From Acinetobacter towneri DSM 14962 = CIP 107472 (lineage in GTDB: Bacteria > Pseudomonadota > Gammaproteobacteria > Pseudomonadales > Moraxellaceae), in NCBI RefSeq assembly GCF_000368785.1, contig NZ_KB849695.1, positions 81,982 to 145,981 on the forward strand: 64,000 nucleotides of DNA, given 5' to 3'. The notes under the pieces are model-generated. The model made no database searches, was not told where the DNA came from, and saw nothing but the letters and a program-made list of their open reading frames with translations. Shown here piece after piece: positions 29,223-39,099 of the stretch; within the stretch, counting starts at the first letter, position 1, and every line of letters begins with the position of its first letter. Position numbers and translations under genes: made by a program.

Positions 29223-29996
29223 TTAATGTCCTTTGAGCAGGTTTTCAAAGTTTTGTGTTGTTATGAAAGCCATTTCCTCTAAGGACTTATCATATACATC
29301 ACTTAGGGCTTTGGCTACATACGGAACGTATTTTGGCTCATTTGTCTTACCGCGATATGGCACAGGTGCCAAATATGGACTATCAGTTTCAATTAAGACA
29401 CGGTCTAAAGGTACTTGCTTAGCCACATCACGTAAATCTTGCGCATTTTTAAAGGAAACAATGCCTGAAAACGACACATAATAACCACAATCTAACACCG
29501 CTTTGGCGGTTGCCCAGTCTTCAGTAAAGCAATGTAATACACCATGTGTCGACTTTTCAGCACGGATAATATCTACTGTATCTTGCTTGGCAGCACGGGT
29601 ATGTACCACCACAGGTTTTTTTACAGCTTGTGACGCATGAATATGCCGCGCAAAGCAGGCTTTTTGCTCTGCGACAAAATCGGTACTGTGAAAATAGTCC
29701 AAACCTGTTTCGCCCAAAGCCCAGACTTTGTCTGCTTGTGCTAAAGCAATCAGTTGCTCGGTGGTGGCACGCGCCATATTTTCTGCATTTTCACAAGGAT
29801 GCACACCCACGCTATAACCGACATCGGCATGGCGTGCTGCAATTTTTGACAATGCAATATGATCGTCTAAATCGACAGAGATACCCATAATTTTAGACAC
29901 ACCCGCTAGGCGTGCCTGTGCAATTGCTGCATCTAAGTCACCATCATAAGGGCTTAAATCCAACATCGTTAAATGACAATGTGTATCTACAAACAC
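29223..29996 (-). CDS. TatD-family metal-dependent DNase (YcfH-type)
   Basis: This 257-residue TIM-barrel hydrolase has the metal ligands DTHCHL, GETGLDY, HTRAAKQDT, HCFTED and ETDSPYLAP in the standard order. TatD/YcfH proteins are 3'-exonucleases or deoxyribonucleases. It follows holB and pilZ, an order conserved in Pseudomonas. Confidence 0.93.
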   Translation of the reverse strand: MFVDTHCHLTMLDLSPYDGDLDAAIAQARLAGVSKIMGISVDLDDHIALSKIAARHADVGYSVGVHPCENAENMARATTEQLIALAQADKVWALGETGLDYFHSTDFVAEQKACFARHIHASQAVKKPVVVHTRAAKQDTVDIIRAEKSTHGVLHCFTEDWATAKAVLDCGYYVSFSGIVSFKNAQDLRDVAKQVPLDRVLIETDSPYLAPVPYRGKTNEPKYVPYVAKALSDVYDKSLEEMAFITTQNFENLLKGH

Positions 29997-30020
29997 GATT
30001 TTTTCCTAAAAGCAAACAAC

Positions 30021-30365
30021 CTACATAGTGTAACTGTTACGGTTGTCAGACTTAAGCCCCGCAAGGATTCTTTCGGCTTCAGATTTGTAATAAACGCCTT
30101 TTTCACCGCTCAGTTGAATGCCAAAGCCCTGCAATTTGATGCCGTTTTGCTTTTGCGAAATCCAGATGACTTTTCCTGTAAGTGGAATTTTTTGTGATTG
30201 TTCAGGCAAAGTTGCAAGCACGAAGATTTCTTCACCCATTTTTACAGGTTGTTTTGAGGGTACAAATAAGCCACCGCCCACAACGTATGGCATATAACTT
30301 AAATATAGCGTTTCGACATCAGGAATATTGGCCTGAATAATACCGCCCATACGTGGTTGCATCAT
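30021..30365 (-). CDS. pilZ: Type IV pilus assembly protein PilZ
   Basis: This is a 114-residue single-domain PilZ protein. Canonical PilZ receptors bind c-di-GMP through RxxxR and D/NxSxxG. Here neither motif is visible, as in the founding PilZ of Pseudomonas, which acts in type IV pilus biogenesis without binding c-di-GMP. An AAGGGG site precedes twin ATGs (30365, 30362). The holB-pilZ-tatD order supports the assignment. Confidence 0.88.
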   Translation of the reverse strand: MMQPRMGGIIQANIPDVETLYLSYMPYVVGGGLFVPSKQPVKMGEEIFVLATLPEQSQKIPLTGKVIWISQKQNGIKLQGFGIQLSGEKGVYYKSEAERILAGLKSDNRNSYTM

Positions 30366-30372
30366 GTTCCCC

Positions 30373-31362
30373 TTAAATATTCATCAACTTAATACATAAT
30401 TGATCAAGCACTAGATTACTTTGCACGTTTTGCTCAAGCATTGGCTTGGCTTGCTGTAATTCTGCATATAAACCAAACAGACTTTCTAAGTCATATTGTT
30501 CAGCCAAATGCTGCAAAGCGGTGCTTAAATCCAAATTTTTAATGCTTTGATTTAGCTTGACACAAATTAAATCACACAACAAGTATTCAAACATCTGACT
30601 AAAATCAGTAAAGCTCAGCGCCTTGTTCCACTTGGTTGCGATTGCCATCGGCATATTTTTTTGCGTCACCAGTTTATACCAGTCTTTCAGAAAATCTGTA
30701 CGCTGTTCCAGCCATTCTGCCTGTGCCAACTGCAAAGCCTGCAATGGCATTTGATTAGACAAATTCATCAACAATTGCTGTTTGTTCGCATCTAAATCGG
30801 GCAAATGCTGCTGCAAATATGCCGTAGCCTGTGCAGCATCAATACGGTCTAAAGCAAAATGCTGCAAACGGCTACGAATGGTTGCAGGTAATTTAAGATA
30901 ATGATCTGCCAGCAAAATAATCACGATGCGATCACCCGGTTCTTCGAGGGTTTTCAGCAACGCATTGGAAGATGCAATATTTAAGGCTTCAGCAGGTTCA
31001 ATCACAATCACCCGCCAGCCATCTACCGTTTGCTGGACAAAAGGTAATAAATCACGGATCTTCTCGATCTTAATTTTCGCGTTTTGCTTTTTATTCTCTT
31101 CATCGGTGCTGATATAGACATAATTCGGATGTGTATCTGATTTTAACCACTGACAACTGCTACATTCACCACAAGGCTGTGACTGCACATCACGCTGTTG
31201 GCATAAAATCCAAGCCACAAATTGCTGTGCAAAGGCTTCTTTACCACAACCCTGTTTGCCAAAAAACAATAAACCATGCCCCATTTTGGGAAATCGCCCT
31301 GTCAGGTTTTCCCAAACTTGTTGCTGCCAAGGATATACTTGTCCAATTACATCACGTTGCAT
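30373..31362 (-). CDS. holB: DNA polymerase III delta-prime subunit
   Basis: This 329-residue clamp-loader subunit has a Walker A-like FGKQGCGKEAFA, the zinc cysteines in CGECSSC and the SRC-like segment TIRSRLQHF. It opens the beta clamp with HolA and DnaX. It lies 7 bp before pilZ and 14 bp behind kdsB in the long minus-strand run. Confidence 0.93.
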   Translation of the reverse strand: MQRDVIGQVYPWQQQVWENLTGRFPKMGHGLLFFGKQGCGKEAFAQQFVAWILCQQRDVQSQPCGECSSCQWLKSDTHPNYVYISTDEENKKQNAKIKIEKIRDLLPFVQQTVDGWRVIVIEPAEALNIASSNALLKTLEEPGDRIVIILLADHYLKLPATIRSRLQHFALDRIDAAQATAYLQQHLPDLDANKQQLLMNLSNQMPLQALQLAQAEWLEQRTDFLKDWYKLVTQKNMPMAIATKWNKALSFTDFSQMFEYLLCDLICVKLNQSIKNLDLSTALQHLAEQYDLESLFGLYAELQQAKPMLEQNVQSNLVLDQLCIKLMNI

Positions 31363-31376
31363 GGTCGGTGATTCAC

Positions 31377-32138
31377 TTACTCAAAATGGGCAATATCCAT
31401 TGCATTTAAACGGTCTAAGTCTGCTTGGGTATCTACACCCGGTGGTAAATTGGCTTCTGCAACTGCAATGGCAATACGATGTCCATTTTCCAAGACACGC
31501 AATTGCTCTAGGCTTTCCAGCTTTTCCAATGTTCCCATTTCCCAAGTCACATATTCTTGCAGCAATTCCACACGGTACGCATACAAACCTAAATGGCGAT
31601 ACGCATGTGCATGCAATTGTGGTGTCGCTGCTTTCGCACCATCACGGTCATAAGGAATCGTGGCACGGCTAAAATACAAAGCCTGATTGTGTTTAGACAT
31701 GACCACTTTAACAATGCTGTCGCGAGTAAATTCATCTAGTTGCTGAATCGGCTCACATAGCGTAGACATCGAGCATTCAGGTTGAGCTTCTAACAACTGC
31801 GCCACTTGTTGCACCAATTGCGCAGGCAAAAGTGGCTCATCGCCCTGCACATTGACGATAATATCGTTTTTATCCCAACCTTTAATGCGCGCCACTTCAC
31901 TTAAACGATCTGTACCTGATGGATGGTCTGCCGAAGTCAGCACTACATCTACACCTTCGGCACGGCATAATTCTGCAATACGAGCATCATCGGTCGCCAC
32001 ACACAAGTCATCAAAACCTGCCACTTTTTTTGCCTGATCAACCACACGTAAAATCATGGCACGACCATGAATTTCCAGTAAAGGTTTGCCTGGCAGGCGT
32101 GAACTAGCATAACGTGCAGGGATAACAATGTGCTTCAT
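31377..32138 (-). CDS. kdsB: 3-deoxy-manno-octulosonate cytidylyltransferase
   Basis: This 253-residue enzyme activates KDO as CMP-KDO for lipopolysaccharide core synthesis. The signature [15 protein letters not shown] opens the protein, and [10 protein letters not shown] and HLGLYAYR follow. The ATG at 32138 has an AAGGA site; the open frame also includes an ATG at 32153 overlapping the lpxK stop. It lies behind lpxK, the usual Pseudomonadales order. Confidence 0.96.
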   Translation of the reverse strand: MKHIVIPARYASSRLPGKPLLEIHGRAMILRVVDQAKKVAGFDDLCVATDDARIAELCRAEGVDVVLTSADHPSGTDRLSEVARIKGWDKNDIIVNVQGDEPLLPAQLVQQVAQLLEAQPECSMSTLCEPIQQLDEFTRDSIVKVVMSKHNQALYFSRATIPYDRDGAKAATPQLHAHAYRHLGLYAYRVELLQEYVTWEMGTLEKLESLEQLRVLENGHRIAIAVAEANLPPGVDTQADLDRLNAMDIAHFE

Positions 32139-32149
32139 AATTTTCCTTA

Positions 32150-33163
32150 TCATGGTCTTTCAGGCAGGTTTAAACCCAATTGTTTCAATTGTTGATGTAA
32201 GGTGACATAGCAGGCCGATGACAATACTGCATCTACAGGTACAACCCAAATTTCGCGCTGAAAATCTGGATATTGCTTTAACAGGGGCAATAACTTGACC
32301 GCATCTTTTTCTGTGGTAATCATCGGTTGCGAGTCTTCAAACTGCAAATCGGTAATTTCATAGTCATGATGGTCTGGAAACTCATGACATTGAAATTGGG
32401 TCACACCCATCGACTCTAAAGTTTTATAAAACCGCTCAGGAAAGCCAATGCCCACGACAGCATAAAAATTTTGGGTCGGATCAAAAATTAATTCTTGTGC
32501 GGGATGCAATAAGTATGGCGCTGCAACGGCCAAATGCATATTTAATTCAGAACTCGGTTGCGCTGCATGTTCAATCACCGTGGCATGCTCTAATCGAGAT
32601 TTTGGTTCACGCAAATAACCTTCGGGCAATATTTTCTCGTTACCCAAACCACGATTATTATCTAAAACAATCCATTCCAATTGACGGTTTAAAGCCAAAT
32701 GCTGCAAACCATCATCACTAATAATTAAATCCAATTCATGCTGTGCAAGTAACAATTCAATACTTTTTTGACGATTTGGCCCCACAGCCATCGGTACGCC
32801 TGTAGATTGCACAATCAAAGTCGGTTCATCGCCCACTACGTCAACATTAGCGTCAATGCTGACATAGGCTGGAAATGGGCCTTTTCCGCCATAACCACGG
32901 CTAATCACGCCAACACGAACATCTAAACTTTGTAGATATTTGACCAAGTGAATCAGCAAAGGGGTTTTGCCGCTGCCACCCACAGTAATATTGCCAATCA
33001 CCATCACAGGTACGGGCGCGGTATAAGCGGTTTTAATACCTGAACGATATAAATTTTGATTGAGCAAACTCACACCACGGTACAATAAAGACAAGGGCCT
33101 AAGCACAACCAGCCATTTGGCTTGTTGCTGCCAAGCGTCCTGAATAAATTGTGCCAAAGACAT
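32150..33163 (-). CDS. lpxK: Tetraacyldisaccharide 4'-kinase
   Basis: This 337-residue membrane-associated kinase phosphorylates the 4' position of the lipid A precursor. Walker A is [14 protein letters not shown], and the [10 protein letters not shown] segment is typical of LpxK. It follows msbA by 3 bp and precedes kdsB by 11 bp. Together these three genes supply and export lipid A-core. Confidence 0.96.
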   Translation of the reverse strand: MSLAQFIQDAWQQQAKWLVVLRPLSLLYRGVSLLNQNLYRSGIKTAYTAPVPVMVIGNITVGGSGKTPLLIHLVKYLQSLDVRVGVISRGYGGKGPFPAYVSIDANVDVVGDEPTLIVQSTGVPMAVGPNRQKSIELLLAQHELDLIISDDGLQHLALNRQLEWIVLDNNRGLGNEKILPEGYLREPKSRLEHATVIEHAAQPSSELNMHLAVAAPYLLHPAQELIFDPTQNFYAVVGIGFPERFYKTLESMGVTQFQCHEFPDHHDYEITDLQFEDSQPMITTEKDAVKLLPLLKQYPDFQREIWVVPVDAVLSSACYVTLHQQLKQLGLNLPERP

Positions 33164-33166
33164 GAA

Positions 33167-34894
33167 TTAATGTTCCTCGAAGTTACGTTGATGCAACTGG
33201 AAGTACGCACCTTTTCGCGCTATGAGTTCCTGATGAGTACCTTGTTCTAAAATACGTCCTTGATCCATCACCACAATACGGTCAGCATTTTCAATGGTAG
33301 ATAAACGGTGTGCAATGACAATGGTGGTACGGTCTTGCATGGCCGCATCAAATGCACGTTGAATAAAGTATTCAGATTCATTGTCTAAAGCACTGGTGGC
33401 TTCATCTAAAATTAAAATCGGTGCATTTTTCAAGATTGCACGTGCAATGGCAATACGCTGTCGCTGACCACCAGACAAATTCAAGCCTTGCGCACCTAAT
33501 GCTGTGTCGTAGCCTTGCGGTAAAGCCATAATAAAGTCATGTGCATAAGCCGCTTTGGCTGCAGCAATCACTGCTTCATCACTCGCACCTTCAAGCTGAC
33601 CATAGGCAATATTTTCACGCACCGTACGGTTAAACAATACCACTTGCTGATTGACCATAGCAATTTGTGAACGCAGGCTATTCAGCTCAATGTCACGAAT
33701 ATCCTGCTGATCAAACAAAATTTGCCCTGAAGATACTTCCTGAAAACGTACCAACAGATTGACCAATGAGGTTTTACCCGCACCTGAACGCCCAACTAAA
33801 GCCACAGTTTCACCTGCTTTGACATCCAGATTAAAATCATGAATGGCATGATGCCCATCGGAATACACCAAATTCACATTCTTAAATTGCAAATTACCTT
33901 TTAAGTCTGGTGTAAGCGTCCCGTGATTATCTTCTTCAGGCATATCGAGCAATTCAAAAACCGAATGCGCTGCTGCCAAACCGCGTTGTAATTTTTCATT
34001 AATATCGGTAAGGGCTTTAATTGGTTTGCTCAACATACCTGCGGCAGTAATGTAGGCTACAAACTCGCCTGCTGAAATATCACGTAGAATTTCTGGGCGT
34101 AAGGCAATCCAGATAATAATTGCCAAAGCAATGGACATAATGAACTGCACCACAGGGCTGTTCAATTGCTGCACTGCCACCATCTTTAAACCACGACGCA
34201 GGTTTTCTAAAGAGTTTTCTTTAAATCGGCTTTGTTCATAGGTCTGACCACCAAAACCTTTGACGACCAAATTACCATTCACCGTTTCTTGCACCACGTG
34301 GTTTACATCCCCCATGGTGTCTTGTACTTGAATAGATAAACGACGCATGCGTTTTGCAGCTTTACGAATCAGCAAGCCAATTAATGGGCCAAATACCAAA
34401 ATACAGAGGGTCAAACGCCAGTTGGTATACAGCAAATAGCCGAGCAAGCCGAGTGTAATCAAACCCTGTTGTACCAATGTACGCAGCGATTCTGTAGATG
34501 CAGCGGTCAACTGCTCTACGTTATACATAATTTTGGCAGTAATGTGCCCACTGGTATTATCTAAGTAATACTGTGCAGGTAAACGCAGCAATTTAGCAAA
34601 GACTTCCTGACGGATATTGAATACCAAATTACGTGAAATCACTGCGGTATAGTAACCGCCAATAAAAGTTCCCAAACCACGGAAAAACATCAGTGCAATG
34701 ACTAATAGCGGAAATAGTGTGGTGAAAGATTGGTCACGCTCCTGAATGGCATTAATAATTTTTTCCAAGAGTTTTGCCACAGATACTTCTGTGGCTGCAT
34801 TAATGGCGAAACCGATAATCACCAAGATTGCCAAGCCCCAAAATGGGAGCAAATATCTCAGAAGACGGCGATAGACCTGTAAATCCTTCTTCAC
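33167..34894 (-). CDS. msbA: Lipid A export ATP-binding/permease MsbA
   Basis: This 575-residue half-size ABC exporter flips lipid A-core across the inner membrane. It has six membrane helices followed by an ATPase with Walker A GRSGAGKTSL, signature LSGGQRQRIAIARA and Walker B ILILDEATSALD. Translation starts at a GTG that overlaps the exbD stop by one base (TAGTG), which suggests coupling. Confidence 0.95.
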   Translation of the reverse strand: MKKDLQVYRRLLRYLLPFWGLAILVIIGFAINAATEVSVAKLLEKIINAIQERDQSFTTLFPLLVIALMFFRGLGTFIGGYYTAVISRNLVFNIRQEVFAKLLRLPAQYYLDNTSGHITAKIMYNVEQLTAASTESLRTLVQQGLITLGLLGYLLYTNWRLTLCILVFGPLIGLLIRKAAKRMRRLSIQVQDTMGDVNHVVQETVNGNLVVKGFGGQTYEQSRFKENSLENLRRGLKMVAVQQLNSPVVQFIMSIALAIIIWIALRPEILRDISAGEFVAYITAAGMLSKPIKALTDINEKLQRGLAAAHSVFELLDMPEEDNHGTLTPDLKGNLQFKNVNLVYSDGHHAIHDFNLDVKAGETVALVGRSGAGKTSLVNLLVRFQEVSSGQILFDQQDIRDIELNSLRSQIAMVNQQVVLFNRTVRENIAYGQLEGASDEAVIAAAKAAYAHDFIMALPQGYDTALGAQGLNLSGGQRQRIAIARAILKNAPILILDEATSALDNESEYFIQRAFDAAMQDRTTIVIAHRLSTIENADRIVVMDQGRILEQGTHQELIARKGAYFQLHQRNFEEH

Positions 34895-35316
34895 TAATAA
34901 CCTCGAGTTGGGACTTTCGTACTGATATTGATGTTGACGAAACCAAGTTGTCCTGCGACATCCATCACTCGAATCACATCTTGATGAGTGGCTTTGGCAT
35001 CTGCAGCAATGATAAACATTAAATCACGTCGATCTTGAGAAATTTGTTTAATTGCTGTGCTTAAATCTGCCACTTCCTTAGTCGAAAGTGCCTGACCATT
35101 GACAGAATAATGCCCTGAAGAATCTACCACGACTTCAATTTTATGTTCATAAGATTTTGGTGGTACGCCTTGCGCATCTGGCAAAGTTAAATTCATACGG
35201 CTAAATTGGTTAAATGTGGTCGAAAGCAACAAAAACACCAAGATGAACAGTAAACAGTCAATCATTGGAGTCAGGTTAATATGAATATCTTCAACTTGCG
35301 AGCGTTTGAATTTCAT
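34894..35316 (-). CDS. exbD: ExbD/TolR-family biopolymer transport protein
   Basis: This 140-residue protein has a short cytoplasmic N-terminus, one membrane helix with the functional aspartate (INLTPMIDCLLFILVFLL) and a periplasmic domain. It is the proton-channel partner of ExbB/TolQ and powers outer-membrane transporters. The pair next to msbA-lpxK is seen in Pseudomonas, apart from the main tonB locus, so the partner receptor system is uncertain. Confidence 0.9.
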   Translation of the reverse strand: MKFKRSQVEDIHINLTPMIDCLLFILVFLLLSTTFNQFSRMNLTLPDAQGVPPKSYEHKIEVVVDSSGHYSVNGQALSTKEVADLSTAIKQISQDRRDLMFIIAADAKATHQDVIRVMDVAGQLGFVNINISTKVPTRGY

Positions 35317-35325
35317 AAACTCACC

Positions 35326-35973
35326 TTAGCTTACTTTTTTCACATCTTGCACATCCGCATCAAGCTGATGAGGTTGACTCTGATGAAATAATCCTGCGTG
35401 AAACAAAGTCGCTTGCTGCTCTAACTCAGCAGTATATTCTTGCACCAAACGCTGAAAATAACGATAGGCAAATAAGGCTGGAATTGCAATTAACATACCT
35501 GCAGCAGTGGTAATTAAGGCTTTAGAAATCCCTGGAATCATTAAGGTTGGATTACTTGCACCCACATCAATCACTAAAAATGATTCAATAATCCCAAGCA
35601 CTGTACCCAATAAACCCAATAATGGCGCAACTGCACTGAGCGTACCCAAGAAGTTGATATTTTTTTCTAAATAACCAATTTCTTGTGAAGCTGTCGCTTC
35701 CATTTGTGCACGCGCATAGTGTTCTGATTGTTGTTTGTTACGCGCACCCGCCTCAAAAATACGGCCTAATGTACTGTTTTTTAAGTTGGCACTTTGATTC
35801 AGTTGTTGCAACACAGTCGCTAAACTTTGCCCGCGGTTGAGCAACAACGCATTGGGCAAAATACCTGCTCTCTTTAAACGCATAAAACGCTCAATGGTAA
35901 TTGCAACGGTAAATACCGAGCACAATACCAACGGCAGCATCAGCCAGCCACCTGCTTTTACCAATTCCCACAT
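35326..35973 (-). CDS. exbB: MotA/TolQ/ExbB-family proton channel protein
   Basis: This 215-residue protein has three membrane helices and the family motif in the ATASQEIGYLEKNINFLGTL and GLLGTVLGIIESF regions. It forms a pentameric channel around ExbD. It is 9 bp upstream of exbD and 31 bp behind parB. Confidence 0.9.
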   Translation of the reverse strand: MWELVKAGGWLMLPLVLCSVFTVAITIERFMRLKRAGILPNALLLNRGQSLATVLQQLNQSANLKNSTLGRIFEAGARNKQQSEHYARAQMEATASQEIGYLEKNINFLGTLSAVAPLLGLLGTVLGIIESFLVIDVGASNPTLMIPGISKALITTAAGMLIAIPALFAYRYFQRLVQEYTAELEQQATLFHAGLFHQSQPHQLDADVQDVKKVS

Positions 35974-36004
35974 TCGCTTTTCCCCAATAAAATACGAATT
36001 AAAA

Positions 36005-36892
36005 TTAATCGGACAGGCAAATATTTAAAATACCATCCAGCTCTTCCAGAGAGTGATAACTGATGGTCAATTTGCCCTTACCTTGCTTGTTATAATCAAT
36101 TTTAACATCTGCACTAAAACGCTCAGAAAGACGTTGCGTGAGTTGTTGAATATCAGGCGCAATAGCCGTTTTCGGCTTTTCTTGTTTTGGCGCATTAAAG
36201 TCACGTACCAACTGTTCGGTTTGACGTACCGATAAATTCTTTTCAATTACATGCTGCGCGACTTTGAGCTGATCTTTAGCTTTCAAAGTTAAAATAGCAC
36301 GTGCATGCCCCATATCTAGCAAGCCTTGCTGCATCAACTCTTTAACAGGCTCAGCCAAAGTGAGTAAACGCAATAAATTACTGACCGTGGTACGTGCTTT
36401 ACCTACTGTTTCGGCAATTTCCTGATGACTCAAGCCAAACTCATCGTGAAAGCGTTGTAACGCCATTGCCTGATCAATTGGGTTAAGGTCTTGGCGCTGG
36501 ATGTTTTCAATTAATGCCAAAGCAATCGCGACCTGATCGGTCAAATCACGCACAATTGCAGGAATTTCAGTTAAACCTGCCAACTGTGCAGCACGCCAGC
36601 GACGTTCACCTGCAATAATTTCATAAGGATGTAGTTCGTCATCAATAGGACGAATCACAATTGGCTGCATTACACCATGTTTTTCAATAGATGCCGCCAG
36701 TTCCTGTAAATCTTGCTCTTGAATAAAGCGACGCGGTTGATATTCACCACGTTTTAATAAACTGACATCAATTTGTTTTAGCTGACCATGATCTAAAGAT
36801 TGCACTTCAAGTTGTAATTTTTCTTTCTGGATTGACCCCAATAAGGCATCCAAACCACGACCTTTGGCTAATCCGCGTTTTTTTGTGGTCAT
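36005..36892 (-). CDS. parB: Chromosome-partitioning protein ParB
   Basis: This 295-residue CTPase binds parS centromeres and spreads along DNA. The CTP-binding box GERRWRAAQ, the helix-turn-helix LSHQEIAETVGKARTTVSNLLRL and a C-terminal dimerisation domain are present. It overlaps parA by 4 nt. No consensus parS site was seen in the window. Confidence 0.96.
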   Translation of the reverse strand: MTTKKRGLAKGRGLDALLGSIQKEKLQLEVQSLDHGQLKQIDVSLLKRGEYQPRRFIQEQDLQELAASIEKHGVMQPIVIRPIDDELHPYEIIAGERRWRAAQLAGLTEIPAIVRDLTDQVAIALALIENIQRQDLNPIDQAMALQRFHDEFGLSHQEIAETVGKARTTVSNLLRLLTLAEPVKELMQQGLLDMGHARAILTLKAKDQLKVAQHVIEKNLSVRQTEQLVRDFNAPKQEKPKTAIAPDIQQLTQRLSERFSADVKIDYNKQGKGKLTISYHSLEELDGILNICLSD

Positions 36893-37671
36893 GCTTTACT
36901 TCCTTTTTTCACTTTGCTTTTTTTCAACATTTCAGCTGCTAAATTCAGGTAGGCAACTGCACCCTTCGAGCTTTTTTCAAAATAAATGACGGGTAAACCG
37001 TGTGCAGGTGCTTCTGCCAAGCGTACATTACGCGGAATCACGGTATCGTATAATTTTTTACCAAAATAGTGTGATAATTCTTCAGACACATCACGGGTTA
37101 GGGCATTACGCGCATCATACATGGTGCGTAATACACCAATAATTTCTAAATCAGGATTGAGTGCTTGTTGAATACGGTCAATGGTTTGCGTCAGGTCAGC
37201 CAAACCTTCAAGTGCGTAATATTCACACTGCATTGGAATGATCACACTTTGCACTGCTGCTAAAGCGTTTACTGTAATTAAGCTTAAACTTGGTGCACAG
37301 TCGACAATAATATAATCAAAGTCTTTGGCAACTTCTTGCAAGGCATTGCGCAAAATAAACTCGCGCCCTTCTTGCTCAGCAATCACCAATTCAACCCCTG
37401 CCAAATCACGATTGGCACCCAAGACTTTATAACCAACTTCTGCCTTGCTAATTGCGGTTTCAATCGGCACTTCGCCCAACAATACATCGGTCACTGAATA
37501 CAGCAAATCATTTTTTTGAATGCCTGAACCCATGGTGGCATTGCCTTGTGAGTCCATATCGACCAATAAAACGCGCTTTTTCAAAACAGCCAAAGATGCT
37601 GCCAAATTTACTGCGGTTGTGGTTTTTCCGACACCACCTTTTTGGTTCGCAATCGCAATAATTTGTGCCAT
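36889..37671 (-). CDS. parA: Chromosome-partitioning ATPase ParA/Soj
   Basis: This 260-residue deviant-Walker ATPase pairs with ParB. Walker A NQKGGVGKTTTAVNLAA is at the N-terminus, with LLVDMDSQGNATMG and the IIVDCAPSLSL motif. The ATG at 37671 has a GGGG site at 5 nt spacing; the earlier GTG (37677) is less likely. It follows rsmG by 21 bp, the usual gidB-parA-parB order. Confidence 0.96.
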   Translation of the reverse strand: MAQIIAIANQKGGVGKTTTAVNLAASLAVLKKRVLLVDMDSQGNATMGSGIQKNDLLYSVTDVLLGEVPIETAISKAEVGYKVLGANRDLAGVELVIAEQEGREFILRNALQEVAKDFDYIIVDCAPSLSLITVNALAAVQSVIIPMQCEYYALEGLADLTQTIDRIQQALNPDLEIIGVLRTMYDARNALTRDVSEELSHYFGKKLYDTVIPRNVRLAEAPAHGLPVIYFEKSSKGAVAYLNLAAEMLKKSKVKKGSKA

Positions 37672-37692
37672 GATCACCCCAGTCCTTGAAAA

Positions 37693-38325
37693 TTAAATAC
37701 GTTTTAATAAAAGTAAATGACGTTGTTCGTCTAAGCGCGGAACTTTAAGCTCGATAATTTCACAGCTAAACTCATCTTTCAATGCTTCCACTTCATCGGC
37801 AGGAACCAAACCTTTCATAGAAGCAATAATACTTTGTTCATGCATAAATGGTTTAGATGCTGCAACAAAGTCAGTTAAAGATGCAAAAGCACGACTGGTA
37901 ATTACATCAAACTGACCTAACTTGCGGATGCTGTCTTCATTTTCAACACGGGTCTGAACTGCCACGACGTTTTTCAGTTTTAAATCGGCAATAAACTGTT
38001 TTAAGAAACGAATCTTTTTCCCATTCGAGTCCAATAACACGCAATCGCGCTCAGGCTGACACAAGGCAATAATCATGCCCGGCATACCGCCACCTGTACC
38101 AATATCTAGTAAACGACCTGCAGGCAAATCTTTGAGGATGCTCAGACTGTCTAGCAAATGCTTCACTAGCATTTCTTTCGGGTCACGAATTGCAGTGAGG
38201 TTATACGCTTTGTTCCATAGCACCAAAGCATCTTGGTATTTGAGTAATAAATTTAAAGCCTCATCACTGAGCTCTAAACCTAAAGCCTGACTACCTTGCT
38301 TGAGTTCCTGAAAAAACGAATGCAT
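37693..38325 (-). CDS. rsmG: 16S rRNA (guanine527-N7)-methyltransferase
   Basis: This 210-residue SAM-dependent methyltransferase (GidB) has the SAM-binding motif LLDIGTGGGMPGM. The family-typical N-terminus HSFFQELKQGSQAL is present. I take the ATG at 38325 over the adjacent GTG at 38328. It leads the long minus-strand run. It is not next to an origin here, because mnmG and atp genes are absent. Confidence 0.94.
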   Translation of the reverse strand: MHSFFQELKQGSQALGLELSDEALNLLLKYQDALVLWNKAYNLTAIRDPKEMLVKHLLDSLSILKDLPAGRLLDIGTGGGMPGMIIALCQPERDCVLLDSNGKKIRFLKQFIADLKLKNVVAVQTRVENEDSIRKLGQFDVITSRAFASLTDFVAASKPFMHEQSIIASMKGLVPADEVEALKDEFSCEIIELKVPRLDEQRHLLLLKRI

Positions 38326-38409
38326 CACAATTCACATCTCGAAAAAGTTAATGGAAGTATACCGATTTATAGTTGCAGTCATAGGGGCGAATGCTTAGTG
38401 AATATGCAC

Positions 38410-39099
38410 TTAAGCGTACACACCCTGCTGAATTTGTTGATCTAGCGCATTTAATCGTTCAGGAGTGCCAACATCCACCCAAACACCTTGCAATTTCTGT
38501 GCAGAAATTTTTTCTTGCTGCATGGCCTGTTTGAGCAATGGCGCAAGCGGACGTTTGCCCGATTCCAAACCGTTAAACATTTGCGGATGCATCACCGCCA
38601 CGCCACTATAAGTTAGATTTTCACCTGAGCGTGCTTGCTCAAAAGTATAGGCTTTATTTGCAGCCAAAGTGAAATCACCTTGTGGATGCTGCACGGGATT
38701 TTCCACCAAAACCAAATGTGCTAAATCGTCTTGAAGCTGCACATTTAATAATGGTGCAAAATCCATAGTGGTCCAGACATCACCATTCACCAATATAAAA
38801 GGTTCATTGCCCAATAATGGCAACGCATTGATGATGCCACCTGCAGTTTCTAAGCCTTCGCCTTCATGCGACCACAAAATTTTCACACCAAACTGAGAAC
38901 CATCGCCCAAAGCATCTGCAAGTTTTTCACCTAGCCATGCGGTATTAATGACAATTTCCTGCACACCAATTTTTTGCAACTTTTCGATGTGCCACACAAT
39001 TAAAGGCTTACCACCGACTTCCAATAAAGGTTTAGGCGTATGCAGTGTTAAAGGACGCATACGATTGCCCATTCCTGCGGCAAGAATCATGGCTTTCAT
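38410..39099 (-). CDS. murU: N-acetylmuramate alpha-1-phosphate uridylyltransferase MurU
   Basis: This 229-residue nucleotidyltransferase has the glycine-rich signature ILAAGMGNRMRPLTLHTPKPLL. In Pseudomonas MurU makes UDP-MurNAc from recycled MurNAc-1-P, which bypasses fosfomycin-sensitive MurA. It abuts amgK with no gap, and the lptD-surA genes diverge from that pair, the same arrangement as in Pseudomonas putida. Confidence 0.9.
   Translation of the reverse strand: MKAMILAAGMGNRMRPLTLHTPKPLLEVGGKPLIVWHIEKLQKIGVQEIVINTAWLGEKLADALGDGSQFGVKILWSHEGEGLETAGGIINALPLLGNEPFILVNGDVWTTMDFAPLLNVQLQDDLAHLVLVENPVQHPQGDFTLAANKAYTFEQARSGENLTYSGVAVMHPQMFNGLESGKRPLAPLLKQAMQQEKISAQKLQGVWVDVGTPERLNALDQQIQQGVYA

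Noticed and set aside
37693-38328. rsmG (gidB) as a marker of the replication origin
   Set aside because: No dnaA, rpmH, mnmG or DnaA-box cluster accompanies it, so an origin is not supported.
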